Origin: Acidimicrobiia bacterium
Lineage (GTDB): Bacteria > Actinomycetota > Acidimicrobiia > IMCC26256 > PALSA-610
Reading direction: 5' to 3'
Assembly (NCBI GenBank): GCA_036271555.1
Contig: DATBAK010000035.1
Coordinates: 1 to 46,799 of the forward strand
DNA length: 46,799 nt
Positions 24,694 to 35,323 of this stretch are shown one piece after another. The number at the start of each line of letters is the position of its first letter. The stretch's first letter is position 1. Under the pieces are notes generated by a model. It saw only the letters and a list, made by a program, of their open reading frames with translations, searched no databases and had not been told where the DNA came from. The position numbers and the translations under genes are program-made.

Positions 24694-25887
24694 ATGGCCA
24701 TCGAGGTCCGTGCACCCACGCTCGACGAATGGCCGGCGCTCTGCGCGGTCGACGCACGGGGATTCGGCGTGTCGTACACCGCCGACGACATCGCCGACCG
24801 GCTCAAGCTCCACGATGTCGGGCGGTTCCGGTGCGCGTTCGACGACGACCGGATCGTCGCGCTCGCGGCGTCCTACAAGATGGACGTCGCGCTGCCCGGC
24901 GGCGCGGTCGTGCCGATGGGCGGCGTGACGTGGGTCTCGACCTCGGTGACGCACCGGCGGCAAGGGCTGATGTCGCGCGTCGTGCGCGCGGTGCACGACG
25001 ACATCGCGGCGCGCGGTGAGCCGATCGCGACGTTGTACGCGGCCGAGGGTGGCATCTACGAGCACCTCGACTACGGCATCGCGACGAAGACGTGGTTCAC
25101 GACGATCGATCCCCGTCGCGCGAGCGTGCGCGCCGAGTTCTGCGTGCACCCGAACCCCGTCCGCTTCCTCGAGGGTGAGGAGATCGTGCCGACGATCTCC
25201 GCGTTCTGGGATCGCTTCCGCGCCCAGCGCGCCGGCGAGATCGGTCGCGACCTCGAGACGCAGCAGTATCTGTTCGACGACCGCGCGAAGCCGCAGGGCG
25301 AGCAGAGCGGCGCGTACTACCTCGCGCACGACGACGGCTACGCCGCATACCGCGCCCACGAGCACTGGAACGACGGTCAACCGAGCGGTGACGTGTACCT
25401 CATCGAGTTGGTGGCGCTCACTCCCGAAGCGCACGCCGCGCTCTGGCAGACGTTGCTCTCGATGGACCTCGTCGGCGAGATCCGCGCGCGGTGCATGCCG
25501 ATCGACGATCCGCTGCCGTACCTGATCGACGACCCGCGCGCGCTCCGCACCCGCGCGCTGAACGACGGGACCTGGGTCAACGTGCTCGACATCCCGACCG
25601 CGTTCAGCGCGCGGACGTACCGCACCACCGATTGCGTCGTCGTCGAGGTCGACGGCACGCGTTGGGCAGTCGAGGGCGCGCCGGATGGCGGGTCGTGTCG
25701 CGAGGTCGATGCGACGCCCGACCTCGTCACCACTCACGGCGCCTTCAGCGCACTGCTGTACGGCGGCGTATACCCGTCGGCGCTCGTCGCGGGGCGCCGC
25801 ATGACCGCGCGCCACGCCGACGCGCTCGCGCGTGCCGATCTCTTCTTCACCACTTCGCTCGCTCCGCACACCCAGGAGATTTACTGA
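24694..25887 (+). CDS. Eis-like GNAT N-acetyltransferase
   Basis: A 397-residue protein with the Eis layout: N-terminal GNAT with VSTSVTHRRQGLMSRVV (acetyl-CoA loop), a central second GNAT-like part, and a C-terminal sterol-carrier-like domain (VVEVDGTRWAVEG, TTHGAFSALLYGG). Eis proteins acetylate aminoglycosides, peptides or small amines, and the free C-terminal carboxylate takes part in catalysis; this protein ends HTQEIY. ATG 24694 (MAIEVRAPTLDEW) begins the conserved part; the frame is open much further upstream but that part is antisense to the hydrolase. The stop codon lies within an operator-like palindrome. Confidence 0.87.
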   Translation: MAIEVRAPTLDEWPALCAVDARGFGVSYTADDIADRLKLHDVGRFRCAFDDDRIVALAASYKMDVALPGGAVVPMGGVTWVSTSVTHRRQGLMSRVVRAVHDDIAARGEPIATLYAAEGGIYEHLDYGIATKTWFTTIDPRRASVRAEFCVHPNPVRFLEGEEIVPTISAFWDRFRAQRAGEIGRDLETQQYLFDDRAKPQGEQSGAYYLAHDDGYAAYRAHEHWNDGQPSGDVYLIELVALTPEAHAALWQTLLSMDLVGEIRARCMPIDDPLPYLIDDPRALRTRALNDGTWVNVLDIPTAFSARTYRTTDCVVVEVDGTRWAVEGAPDGGSCREVDATPDLVTTHGAFSALLYGGVYPSALVAGRRMTARHADALARADLFFTTSLAPHTQEIY

Positions 25888-25899
25888 CACTCGTGTCAG
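25884..25899. promoter_or_regulatory. TGAC-N6-GTCA palindrome upstream of the sugar transporter
   Basis: CTGACAC-TC-GTGTCAG: 7-base arms with a 2-base centre, too tight for a hairpin and therefore operator-like. It shares its core with the sites at 40222, 45964 and 46051. Confidence 0.5.
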
Positions 25900-26011
25900 G
25901 CCCTGAGTGGTGTGTGCGCGCATGTTCCGCGACGATTACGGGGACATAACCGATCTGTGACGCGGCCGCTCCCGGTCGCGCTCGATGCGCACCTCAGATC
26001 GGGAGGTCGGT

Positions 26012-27229
26012 ATGCACCTCACGCGCCAGCGGACGGCCGTGGCCGCGATTGCGGTCGTCGCCGTCGTCGCCCTGACCGCTTGCGGAAGCTCGTCGTCGAA
26101 CAGCTCGAACGACACCAGCGGGGGATCGGGAGGCGACATCCCGACGTCGATCTCGCCCTCGACGTTCAAGGTCGACTTCGCCGCGATGGACCAGCTGAAG
26201 TCGCTCGCCGCGAAGGGCAAGGGTCTGGTCGGTGTGCTGCTGCCGGACACGACGTCATCGGCGCGGTACGAGACGTTCGACCGGCCGTACCTCACGAAGG
26301 CGTTGCAGGCCGCGGGCCTGTCGTCGTCGGACTTCAAGGTCGACAACGCGCAGGGCAGCACGAGCACGATGCAGACCCAGGCCGAGGCCGACATCACCAA
26401 GGGCGCGACCGTGTTGCTCATCGACGCGATCGACTCGGGCAGCGCCGCCGCGATCGAGCGGGAGGCGAAGTCGAAGGGTGTCGCCGTCATCGACTACGAC
26501 CGCTTGGTGCAGGGCGGCACCGAAGGCCGCTTCTACGTGAGCTTCGACAACGTGAAGGTCGGTCAACTCATCGGTCAGGGTGAGGAGAGCTGCATCGCGG
26601 CATGGAAGGTCACGAAGCCGAACATCCTCGTGATGGACGGCGACCCGACCGACAACAACGCGTCGCTGTTCGCGCAGGGCTACAACGGCGTGCTGAAGTC
26701 GCACTTCGACGACGGCTCGTACGTGAAGGTCGGCGAGCCCGCGGGCACCTGGACGCCGTCGGTCGCGGCGACGACGTTCCAGCAGCAGCTCACCGCGCAC
26801 CCGAACATCAACGCCGTGATCACGCCCAACGACGACAACGCGAACGCGGTGATCGCGATCCTGAAGTCGCAGCACACGCCGGCGCGCACCTTCCCGACCA
26901 CCGGGCAGGACGCGTCCTTGTCGGGTCTGCAGAACGTGCTCGCGGGCTACCAGTGCGGGACGGTGTACAAGCCGATCTACGTCGAGGCGCAGGCCGCGGT
27001 CGCGCTCGCGCTGTACCTGCGGGCCGGTGAGAAGGCGCCGAGCGGGCTCGTGAACGCGACCTCGAAGGACCCGAAGGGCGGCGACGTCGACTCCGTCTTC
27101 CTCACGCCGATCTGGGTCACGACGACGAACATGGCGTCGACGGTCGTGGCCGACAAGGGCGTGAACGTCACGCAGCTGTGCACGTCGGCGCTGGCGAGCG
27201 CGTGCACGACCGCCGGGATCAACAAGTAA
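26012..27229 (+). CDS. Sugar ABC transporter substrate-binding lipoprotein (XylF-like)
   Basis: A 405-residue lipoprotein. GGGAGGTC precedes the ATG; the signal peptide ends in the lipobox LTAC (Cys about 24). The mature part is a type I periplasmic-binding fold with XylF-like landmarks: VAVIDYDRL, YVSFDNVKVGQLIGQG, DGDPTDNNASLFAQG, TTGQDASLSGLQNVLAGYQCGTVYKPI. XylF binds D-xylose; a pentose or similar sugar is likely here, but the substrate is not proven. It is the first gene of a three-gene operon. Confidence 0.9.
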   Translation: MHLTRQRTAVAAIAVVAVVALTACGSSSSNSSNDTSGGSGGDIPTSISPSTFKVDFAAMDQLKSLAAKGKGLVGVLLPDTTSSARYETFDRPYLTKALQAAGLSSSDFKVDNAQGSTSTMQTQAEADITKGATVLLIDAIDSGSAAAIEREAKSKGVAVIDYDRLVQGGTEGRFYVSFDNVKVGQLIGQGEESCIAAWKVTKPNILVMDGDPTDNNASLFAQGYNGVLKSHFDDGSYVKVGEPAGTWTPSVAATTFQQQLTAHPNINAVITPNDDNANAVIAILKSQHTPARTFPTTGQDASLSGLQNVLAGYQCGTVYKPIYVEAQAAVALALYLRAGEKAPSGLVNATSKDPKGGDVDSVFLTPIWVTTTNMASTVVADKGVNVTQLCTSALASACTTAGINK

Positions 27230-27241
27230 GCGATCGCGCAC

Positions 27242-28060
27242 ATGACGGCGACAGCACCGGACGTGGCACGCGCCGATACCGACCCGCCACTGCTCCGACT
27301 CGAGCGGGTGAGCAAGAGCTTCGGCGCGGTGCACGCGCTCGTCGATGTCGACTTCGACATTCCGGCCGGTCAGGTCACCGCGCTCGCGGGTGACAACGGC
27401 GCGGGGAAGTCGGTCCTCATCAAGTGCATCGCGGGCATCCACTCCCCGGACTCCGGACACATTCTCTGGGAAGGCCGGCCGGTGCACATCCGCAGCCCGC
27501 GCGAGTCGGCCGCGCTCGGCATCGAGACCGTGCACCAGGACCTCGCGCTGTGCGACAACCTCGACATCGCGCAGAACCTGTTCCTGGGCCGCGAGCGCGT
27601 GCACAATCTCGTGCTCGCCGAGGACGAGATGGAGCAGGCCGCGGCGGAGACGCTCGCGAGCCTCGCGGTGACGACGGTGCGATCGGTGCGTCAGCTCGTC
27701 GCGTCGCTCTCCGGAGGTCAGCGTCAGGCCGTCGCGATCGCCAAGGCCGTGCTGTGGAACTCGAAGCTCGTCGTGATGGACGAGCCCACCGCCGCGCTCG
27801 GGGTCGCGCAGACCGAGATGGTGCTCCGGCTCGTCCGCAGCCTCGCGGAGCGCGGGCTCGCGGTGCTCATCGTGTCGCACAACATGAACGACGTGTTCGA
27901 GGTCGCGGACCGGATCGCGGTGCTGCGGCTCGGCCGGATGGTGGCGCAGCGGCCGACGAGCGAGCTCGACACGCAGATCGTCGTCGATCTCATGACGACG
28001 GGAAAGTCGACGCGCACCGTCGCGCGCGACGGTAGGCCCGACGGGAGCGCGACGACATGA
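27242..28060 (+). CDS. Sugar ABC transporter ATP-binding protein, single domain
   Basis: A 272-residue ATPase with Walker A GDNGAGKS (50-57), Q-loop VHQDLALCDNL, signature LSGGQRQ, Walker B LVVMDEPTAALG and switch His in VSHNMND. Classical XylG/RbsA proteins have two fused ATPase domains and are about 500 residues long; this one has one, as in FrcA-like systems, so it must work as a homodimer. It lies 12 bases after the binding protein and overlaps the permease start by ATGA. Confidence 0.92.
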   Translation: MTATAPDVARADTDPPLLRLERVSKSFGAVHALVDVDFDIPAGQVTALAGDNGAGKSVLIKCIAGIHSPDSGHILWEGRPVHIRSPRESAALGIETVHQDLALCDNLDIAQNLFLGRERVHNLVLAEDEMEQAAAETLASLAVTTVRSVRQLVASLSGGQRQAVAIAKAVLWNSKLVVMDEPTAALGVAQTEMVLRLVRSLAERGLAVLIVSHNMNDVFEVADRIAVLRLGRMVAQRPTSELDTQIVVDLMTTGKSTRTVARDGRPDGSATT

Positions 28061-29358
28061 CCCGGGTCGAGGAGCCGACGCCGCCGGTGGATGCCGACGC
28101 GCAGGAGGGCGCGCTCGCCGACGCCGCGCGCGCCGAGGCCGATCCCGGCGACGCCGGCGCCCACGCCGACACGCTGGGCGCGTACCTGCGCGTCTGGTGG
28201 ACGCGTGTGCGCTCGGGCGACAGTGGCGTGCTGCCCGTCATCGCGGGCCTGATCCTGATCTCGCTGATCTTCCAGTCGCTCAACTCGAAGTTCCTGTCGT
28301 CCGGGAACCTCGTGAACCTGCTGGTGCAGGGCGCGGCCTACATGCTCCTCGCGATGGGCGAGGTGTTCGTACTGCTCCTCGGCGAGATCGACCTGTCGAT
28401 CGGGTACGTGGGCGGCATCGGCGCGATCGTCACCGCCGAGCTCGTGAAGCAGTCGACGGGGTGGCCGTGGTGGGCCGCGATCCTCATCGCGCTGATCACG
28501 TGCGCGGCGATCGGCGCGTTGCAGGGCACGATCATCACCCGGCTCGGGCTGCCGTCGTTCGTCGTGACCCTCGGCGGCCTGCTCGGTTGGCAGGGCGTCA
28601 TGCTGCTCATCCTCGGCACCGGTGGCACGGTGCCGATCGACAACCACATCGTCGTCGACATCACGAGTGGCAACCTCACCCCGCTCGCGAGCTGGATCGT
28701 GATGGTCGTGATCGTCGCGATCGTCGGCGCGCGCATGTGGCGCAACGAATCGCGTCGCCGCGCCTCGGGGCTGGTCGCCCCGCCCGCGGTCGCGACGCTG
28801 CTGAAGATCGCGCTCATCGCCGCCGCGGGCATCGCCGTGGTGCTCGTGTGCAACACGAACCGCGGCCGGCTGATCGCGATCCGAGGCGTGCCGTGGGTCG
28901 TGCTCGTCGTGCTCGGTGTCCTCGCGGCGTGGACGTTCCTGCTGAATCGCACGCGGTTCGGCCGCTACCTCTACGCGATCGGCGGCAACGCGGAAGCCGC
29001 GCGCCGCGCCGGCATTCCGCTCGCACGCATGCGCACGGCAGGCTTCGCGCTCGGATCGCTGACCGCCGGCATCGGCGGAATCGTGTACGCGTCGCGCATC
29101 AACTCGGTGTCGACGTCGCTCGACGGCGGCACCCTCGTGCTGTACGCGGTCGCGGCGGCGGTGATCGGCGGCACGAGTCTCTTCGGAGGGCGGGGCAAGG
29201 CCATCCACGCGGTGCTCGGCGGCCTCGTCATCGCCGCGATCGACAACGGAATGGGTCTGCAGGGCTACAGCGCGGCCGCGGACAAGGTCGTGACCGCGCT
29301 GGTGCTGCTCGTCGCGGTCGCGATCGACTCGATCGCGCGTCGCAACGCCGCGCGCTGA
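28057..29358 (+). CDS. Sugar ABC transporter permease (XylH-like)
   Basis: A 433-residue integral membrane protein with about ten to twelve hydrophobic segments. Family landmarks: AYMLLAMGEVFVLLLGEIDLS, LPSFVVTLGGLLGWQG, FGRYLYAIGGNAEAARRAGI and the C-terminal YAVAAAVIGGTSLFGGRGK. The first 45 residues are a hydrophilic extension. It forms the channel of the sugar importer with the two preceding gene products. Confidence 0.92.
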   Translation: MTRVEEPTPPVDADAQEGALADAARAEADPGDAGAHADTLGAYLRVWWTRVRSGDSGVLPVIAGLILISLIFQSLNSKFLSSGNLVNLLVQGAAYMLLAMGEVFVLLLGEIDLSIGYVGGIGAIVTAELVKQSTGWPWWAAILIALITCAAIGALQGTIITRLGLPSFVVTLGGLLGWQGVMLLILGTGGTVPIDNHIVVDITSGNLTPLASWIVMVVIVAIVGARMWRNESRRRASGLVAPPAVATLLKIALIAAAGIAVVLVCNTNRGRLIAIRGVPWVVLVVLGVLAAWTFLLNRTRFGRYLYAIGGNAEAARRAGIPLARMRTAGFALGSLTAGIGGIVYASRINSVSTSLDGGTLVLYAVAAAVIGGTSLFGGRGKAIHAVLGGLVIAAIDNGMGLQGYSAAADKVVTALVLLVAVAIDSIARRNAAR

Positions 29359-29360
29359 TC

Positions 29361-29446
29361 TTCCTGGTCGCGCTCGCCGCTCCTGACGCCTCAGTCCGCG
29401 ATCGAGGCCGCGCCGCTCGCTCCGCTCGCGCGCTCAGGCGGGAGCG
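29361..29446 (-). repeat. Dispersed repeat family A, copy 3
   Basis: TGACGCCTCAGT...CGAGGCCGCGC-GCTCGCTCCGCTCGCGCG matches 34321-34410 almost base for base in its second half. It overlaps the 3' end of the MFS gene. Confidence 0.75.
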
Positions 29447-30671
29447 GGTCCGCCGGCGCGTGGCGGCGGTAGGTTGCGAAGCTGCGCACCCGCGCGGCGA
29501 ACAGCGCGGCGCTGACGACGCACGCGATGCCGCCGGACACGATCGCGAACGGCACGCCCACGAGCCCGCCGACGATGCCGGCCTCGACGTCGCCGACCAC
29601 CGGACCGCCCGCGTACACCGCGATCTCGACGCCGCTGACCCGCCCGCGCATGTCGTCGGGCGTCACGTCGGCCGCGACCGCGGAGCGGTAGACGCCGGAG
29701 ATCATGTCGGAAGCCCCGGCGACGGCGAGCATGAGCATCACGATCGCGGGCACGCGCACGAGCCCGGCGACCGCGATCGCGAGACCCCACGCCGCGACCG
29801 CGAACAACACCGCCCGTCCCTGGCGCTCGACGCGGCCCGTCCAGCCGCTCGTGATCGAGGCGACGAATGCGCCGGCCGCGACGGACGACAGCAGCAGGCC
29901 GTACATGACCGGCCCTCCGCCGAGTCGTTGCGTGAGCGCCGGGAACAGCGCGCGCGGCATGCCGAAGACCATGGCCAGCAGGTCGATGCCGAACACGCTC
30001 ATGATCACGGAGTGCCCGCGCAGGAAGCGGAGCCCTTCGACGACCGACGAGCGCGACGCGCGGGCGCCGGCCGAGACCGGCGGCGACGACGCGATGCGCG
30101 CGAAGAACCAGAGGGCGGCGAAGTAGGTCGCGACGTCGACGCTGTACGCCGCCTTCACCCCGGCGGCGCCGATGATCAGACCGGAGACCGCGGGCCCGGC
30201 CATCATCCCGAACGAGCCGTACGTCGATTGCAGCGCGAACGCCGCCGGTCGCAGGCTCTCCTCGAGCAGCAGCGGCAGCAACGAGCGCAGTACCGGGAAG
30301 CTCACCGCGAACGCGGCGCTCGACGCCGCGCCGAGCACGTACAGGAGCCAGAGCTGCGGATGGCTCAGCCACGCGTTCACGGCGAGCAGCGCGGAACAGG
30401 CGAGCGAGACGAAGGTGACGATGAGGAGGAGCAGACGCTTGTCGACCGCGTCGGCGAGCGCGCCGCCGGCGAGCGAGCACAGCAACAGCGGGCCGAGCTG
30501 CGCCACGCCGAGCAGACCGACGTCGAGCGACGAGCCCGTCTGGTGGAACACCTGGAACGGGAGCGCGGCGGCGGTGATCGTGCTGCCCGCGAACGACACG
30601 GCCTGACCGAGCCAGAGGCGACGGAAGTCGCGCGACACGCGCAGGGGAGTGGTGTCGACGAGCAGGCTCAT
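29391..30671 (-). CDS. MFS transporter (EntS/MFS_3-like)
   Basis: A 426-residue protein with twelve hydrophobic segments; it begins LRVSRDFRRLWLGQAVSFAG, typical of the MFS_3 group that includes enterobactin exporter EntS and macrolide-efflux-like proteins. GGALADAVDKRLLL is the loop 2-3 motif and TPDDMRGRVSGVE the loop 10-11 motif. The substrate is unknown. The last 16 or so residues (PPERASGASGAASIAD) are encoded by a dispersed repeat and are probably not functional. Confidence 0.87.
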   Translation of the reverse strand: MSLLVDTTPLRVSRDFRRLWLGQAVSFAGSTITAAALPFQVFHQTGSSLDVGLLGVAQLGPLLLCSLAGGALADAVDKRLLLLIVTFVSLACSALLAVNAWLSHPQLWLLYVLGAASSAAFAVSFPVLRSLLPLLLEESLRPAAFALQSTYGSFGMMAGPAVSGLIIGAAGVKAAYSVDVATYFAALWFFARIASSPPVSAGARASRSSVVEGLRFLRGHSVIMSVFGIDLLAMVFGMPRALFPALTQRLGGGPVMYGLLLSSVAAGAFVASITSGWTGRVERQGRAVLFAVAAWGLAIAVAGLVRVPAIVMLMLAVAGASDMISGVYRSAVAADVTPDDMRGRVSGVEIAVYAGGPVVGDVEAGIVGGLVGVPFAIVSGGIACVVSAALFAARVRSFATYRRHAPADPLPPERASGASGAASIAD

Positions 30672-30722
30672 GGGAACGTCACGCTATTGCCCGCTGCCGT
30701 CCGTCCCCGAGGAGTTCCGTCC

Positions 30723-30911
30723 GTGGCCGACGATTGGTACTGGTGCCTGAAGCACGAGCGCGTCGAGCCTGCCGACTCGCCGTGTCCGCCCGATCGCCGG
30801 CTCGGTCCCTATCCGTCACGTGACGCGGCCGAGCACTGGAAGGACAGCTTCGACGCGCGCAACGAAGCCTGGGACAAGTCCGATCGCGAATGGGAAGGCG
30901 AAGAGTCTTAG
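30723..30911 (+). CDS. Small conserved-looking protein, 62 aa
   Basis: The GTG start has GAGGAG eight bases upstream. The protein starts MADDWYWCLKHERVEP, contains C8, H11 and C21, then LGPYPSRDAAEHWKDSF and an acidic tail. The DWYWCLKH...V-P...RLGPYP pattern resembles a widespread short actinobacterial protein of unknown role, from memory only. It is divergent from the MFS gene and its TAG overlaps the stop of the convergent DUF885 gene. Confidence 0.75.
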   Translation: MADDWYWCLKHERVEPADSPCPPDRRLGPYPSRDAAEHWKDSFDARNEAWDKSDREWEGEES

Positions 30912-32575
30912 AACCTCGAGAGCTCACGCTGGAGCTGCGCGAGGCCCATGCCGCCGAGGTTCAGCGCGTAGGAGTGGAACGCCTTGAGGTCGAAGTCCGC
31001 GCCCTTGCGTGCCTTCGCCTCGTCGCGCGCCGCGAGCCACACGCGCTCGCCGACCTTGTACGAGATCGCCTGCCCCGGCAGTCCGAGGTAGCGGTCGACC
31101 TCGGAACGCATGAAGTCGGCCGGAAAGCAGGAACGCTCGATCACGAACGGCAGCGCGATCTCCGCGTTCCAGCGCTCACCCGGGTGGTAGCGCTCGCGCG
31201 CCGGGATCGGCAGCTCGAGGTGCATGCCGATGTCGACGATCACGCGCACCGCGCGCATCGCCTGCGCGGACAGCATGCCGAGCTCGTACGCGGGATCGTC
31301 GAGGTAGCCGAGCTCGCCCATGAGCCGCTCGGCGTACAGCGCCCAGCCCTCGCCGTGGCCCGAGACGAATCCGGTGCGCTGGAAGCGGCTGAGCTCCTCG
31401 GCGAGGTAGCGCACCTGCGCGATCTGGAGATGGTGACCGGGAACCGCCTCGTGGTAGCAGATCGACGCCTCGCGCCAGAGTGGGAAGCGGGTCTTGCCGA
31501 GGGTGGGGTACCACGTGCGGCCGGGCCGCGAGAAGTCTTCGCTCGGACCCGTGTAGTACATCGCCGCGGTGCCGCCGGGCGGCGCGATCATCGCCTCGCA
31601 CCGCAACAGCGGCTCCGCGAGGTCGAAGTGCGTGCCGTTGAGCTCCGCGATCGAGCGGTCGATCAGGTCCTGCAGCCAGTGCTGGAAGTTGTCGACGCCT
31701 TCGATCGCGCGGTGCTCGTCGGTTTCGAGGTGCTCGATGACCTCGTCGCGTGACACGCCCGGAAGGATGCGTTCGCCGACCCGCCCCATCTGATCTTCGA
31801 TGCGGTAGAGCTCGTCCCAGCCCCAGTCGTACGTCTCCGCGAGGTCGAGGTCGATGCCGCAGAACGCGCGGGCCTGGAGGCGGTAGCGATCGGCGCCGAC
31901 AGCGTCGCGCTCGTCCGCCTGGGGCGCGTACGTGTCGCGCAGCCAACCCGCGAGCTCTGCGTACGACGCGGTGGCTTCCTCGGCGGCTCGGTTCAGGGAC
32001 GCGCCCAGCGCGCCGTTCGCCGACTGCGCGTAGCGCTGCGCGATCGCGCGGAAGTACGGCTGGTCGCTTCCGAGTCCGCCCCAACTCTCGGCCTGTTGCG
32101 CGCACGCGAGCGCCTGCCGACGCGCCGCGAGCAGGCCGCGTCGCGCGCCTTCCTCGAGCGACGCGCGAAATGTCTCGACCGACCACGCCACCCGCTTCAT
32201 CCGAGCGACCACGACTTCCCAGTCGTCGGCGGTGTCGTAGCTCATGAGGTCGAAGCACTGCCGGATCGATTGCATCGGGCTGCCGAGGACGCGCAGCTCG
32301 CGCAGCTCGTCGCCTTCGTCGTGCTGCAGGGTGCCGAGCTCGAGCCGCTCGCGCATCACCTCCGACGCGATGCGATCGCGGTCACCCTCGACGGACGCGG
32401 CGGCGAGCGCGGCGAGCGTCTCGCGCGCGAGCGCATCGCGCGCGTCCGATCCTGCGGGCGAGTAGTCGGTGAGCTCGTGGTCGTGACCGGCGATGCCCTC
32501 AGCGGTCGCGCTCACCGGATCGAGCGCGGCGTAGCGCTCGACGTACTCGTCCGCGATGTCGTAGATCCTGGTCAA
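30908..32575 (-). CDS. DUF885 family protein, putative metallopeptidase
   Basis: A 555-residue protein. The [10 protein letters not shown] motif (HExxxxH), [16 protein letters not shown] and the Glu/His-rich C-terminal half mark the DUF885 family, helical proteins resembling M3/M32 zinc peptidases. A TTG at 32575 is chosen as start because GAGAGGA lies seven bases upstream; the frame stays open to 32656 but that would overlap ettA. No signal peptide is seen. The substrate is unknown. Confidence 0.87.
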   Translation of the reverse strand: MTRIYDIADEYVERYAALDPVSATAEGIAGHDHELTDYSPAGSDARDALARETLAALAAASVEGDRDRIASEVMRERLELGTLQHDEGDELRELRVLGSPMQSIRQCFDLMSYDTADDWEVVVARMKRVAWSVETFRASLEEGARRGLLAARRQALACAQQAESWGGLGSDQPYFRAIAQRYAQSANGALGASLNRAAEEATASYAELAGWLRDTYAPQADERDAVGADRYRLQARAFCGIDLDLAETYDWGWDELYRIEDQMGRVGERILPGVSRDEVIEHLETDEHRAIEGVDNFQHWLQDLIDRSIAELNGTHFDLAEPLLRCEAMIAPPGGTAAMYYTGPSEDFSRPGRTWYPTLGKTRFPLWREASICYHEAVPGHHLQIAQVRYLAEELSRFQRTGFVSGHGEGWALYAERLMGELGYLDDPAYELGMLSAQAMRAVRVIVDIGMHLELPIPARERYHPGERWNAEIALPFVIERSCFPADFMRSEVDRYLGLPGQAISYKVGERVWLAARDEAKARKGADFDLKAFHSYALNLGGMGLAQLQRELSRF

Positions 32576-32626
32576 CTCGTCATCCTCTCGTGCGTTCCGC
32601 TTGGAGGTTTCGAACCGACGCGCCGG

Positions 32627-32632
32627 TAACGT
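32627..32632 (+). promoter_or_regulatory. -10 element, leaderless ettA
   Basis: TAACGT, 7 bases, ATG at 32640. Confidence 0.5.
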
Positions 32633-32639
32633 AGGTCGC

Positions 32640-34319
<1,680 letters not shown>

Positions 34320-34320
34320 T

Positions 34321-34410
34321 TTCTGGTCGGGCTCGCAAGCTTCGCCCTCCGCGACGCCTCAGTGCACGATTGAGGCCGCGCTGCTCGCTCCGCTCGCGCG
34401 CTCTGGCGGG
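34321..34410 (-). repeat. Dispersed repeat family A, copy 4
   Basis: Starts one base after the ettA stop. GACGCCTCAGT...GAGGCCGCGCTGCTCGC matches the copy at 29361. Confidence 0.75.
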
Positions 34411-34423
34411 AACGTCGCCGAAC

Positions 34424-34852
34424 TCAATTTGCCGGGATGACGGCGACGACCTTGTCGACGTTGAAGTTCCGGCCGCAGGGTCCGCGGCCCGACGCCGGGT
34501 GGCCCGCGACGTACACGGTGTCGCGCGGCCCGACGGTGCGCTTGCCGTCGGAGTCCTCGATCACGACCTTGTCGGTGCCGCGCTGCACCACCACGTCGAC
34601 GAACGTCAGCTCGTAGTGGGTCTTGGGCTGATGCGCGGCGTTGCCGTCGAGCTCGAAGCAGCCGTCGCGCGCGACGAGCGTTCCCTGGAGCGTCTGCGGT
34701 CCGCTCGCCGTGTTGTTGGGCCCCGGATCGGACACCGTGGAGTTCGGGCCCGGGTTCACCGCCGTGCTCTTCGGCCCGCTCGCATGCGGCGTCGACGAGC
34801 CGTGGCACGCCGCGAGGAGCAGGACTGCAAGGACGAGACCGACCGCGCGCAC
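34424..34852 (-). CDS. Small lipoprotein of unknown function
   Basis: A 142-residue protein with a short signal peptide and lipobox LLLAAC (Cys16). A low-complexity linker of GP/PN/ST repeats (GPNSTVSDPGPNNTASGP) leads to a C-terminal beta domain of about 85 residues with two cysteines (DGCFELD, GPCGRNFN) and TVYVAGHPASG. No known family is recognised. The GTG start is only 17 bases from the divergent release-factor gene. Confidence 0.75.
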   Translation of the reverse strand: MRAVGLVLAVLLLAACHGSSTPHASGPKSTAVNPGPNSTVSDPGPNNTASGPQTLQGTLVARDGCFELDGNAAHQPKTHYELTFVDVVVQRGTDKVVIEDSDGKRTVGPRDTVYVAGHPASGRGPCGRNFNVDKVVAVIPAN

Positions 34853-34857
34853 CGCCG

Positions 34858-34864
34858 TAGTCTG
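34858..34864. promoter_or_regulatory. Overlapping divergent -10 elements
   Basis: TAGTCT (plus strand, 34858-34863) is 6 bases before GTG 34870; CAGACT (minus strand, 34859-34864) is 6 bases before GTG 34852. Only one polymerase could occupy the region at a time. Confidence 0.5.
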
Positions 34865-34869
34865 CTCCA

Positions 34870-35319
34870 GTGCCAGCCGGTGACGGGAACGAGCGGAGCA
34901 CGGACGCCCGGCCGGTGTTGGCCGTGACGCGCTCGTGTCGCATCCCGCTCGACGAGCTCGAATGGCGCTTCACCGGGAGTGGCGGCCCCGGCGGGCAGCA
35001 CGCCAACACCGCGAACACGCGGGTCGAGGTGCACTTCGACATCGAGGGCTCTCCGTCGCTCGGACCTCGCCAGCGGGCGCGTCTCGTCGAGAAGCTCGGC
35101 CGCACCGTGCGCGTCGTCGCGTCGAACGAGCGGTCTCAGGCCCGCAACCGCGCCGCCGCGCTCGAGCGACTCCGACAACGGCTCGCGGACGCCTTGCACA
35201 TCGACGCGCCCCGTCACGCGACGAAGCCGACGCGTGCGTCGCAACAACGCCGGTTGCAGTCGAAGCGGCGCCGCTCCGACGTGAAGCGGGCGCGGCAGAA
35301 CCCGCGCGACTCGGAGTGA
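34870..35319 (+). CDS. arfB: ArfB-like peptidyl-tRNA hydrolase (RF-1 domain)
   Basis: A 149-residue protein with the catalytic GGQ in FTGSGGPGGQHANTANTRVEV and a basic C-terminal tail (KRRRSDVKRARQNPRD), the features of ArfB/YaeJ. These proteins release stalled nascent chains by placing the GGQ in the peptidyl-transferase centre, while the basic tail enters the empty mRNA channel. GTG 34870 is supported by TAGTCT 6 bases upstream; GTG 34924 is the alternative. The next gene follows after 4 bases. Confidence 0.88.
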   Translation: MPAGDGNERSTDARPVLAVTRSCRIPLDELEWRFTGSGGPGGQHANTANTRVEVHFDIEGSPSLGPRQRARLVEKLGRTVRVVASNERSQARNRAAALERLRQRLADALHIDAPRHATKPTRASQQRRLQSKRRRSDVKRARQNPRDSE

Positions 35320-35323
35320 GCGC

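Noticed and set aside
28197-30911. 904-codon open frame covering the sugar permease and the MFS gene
   Set aside because: Low-complexity Arg/Ala/His product; only its last 63 codons (30723-30911), behind a ribosome binding site, look real.
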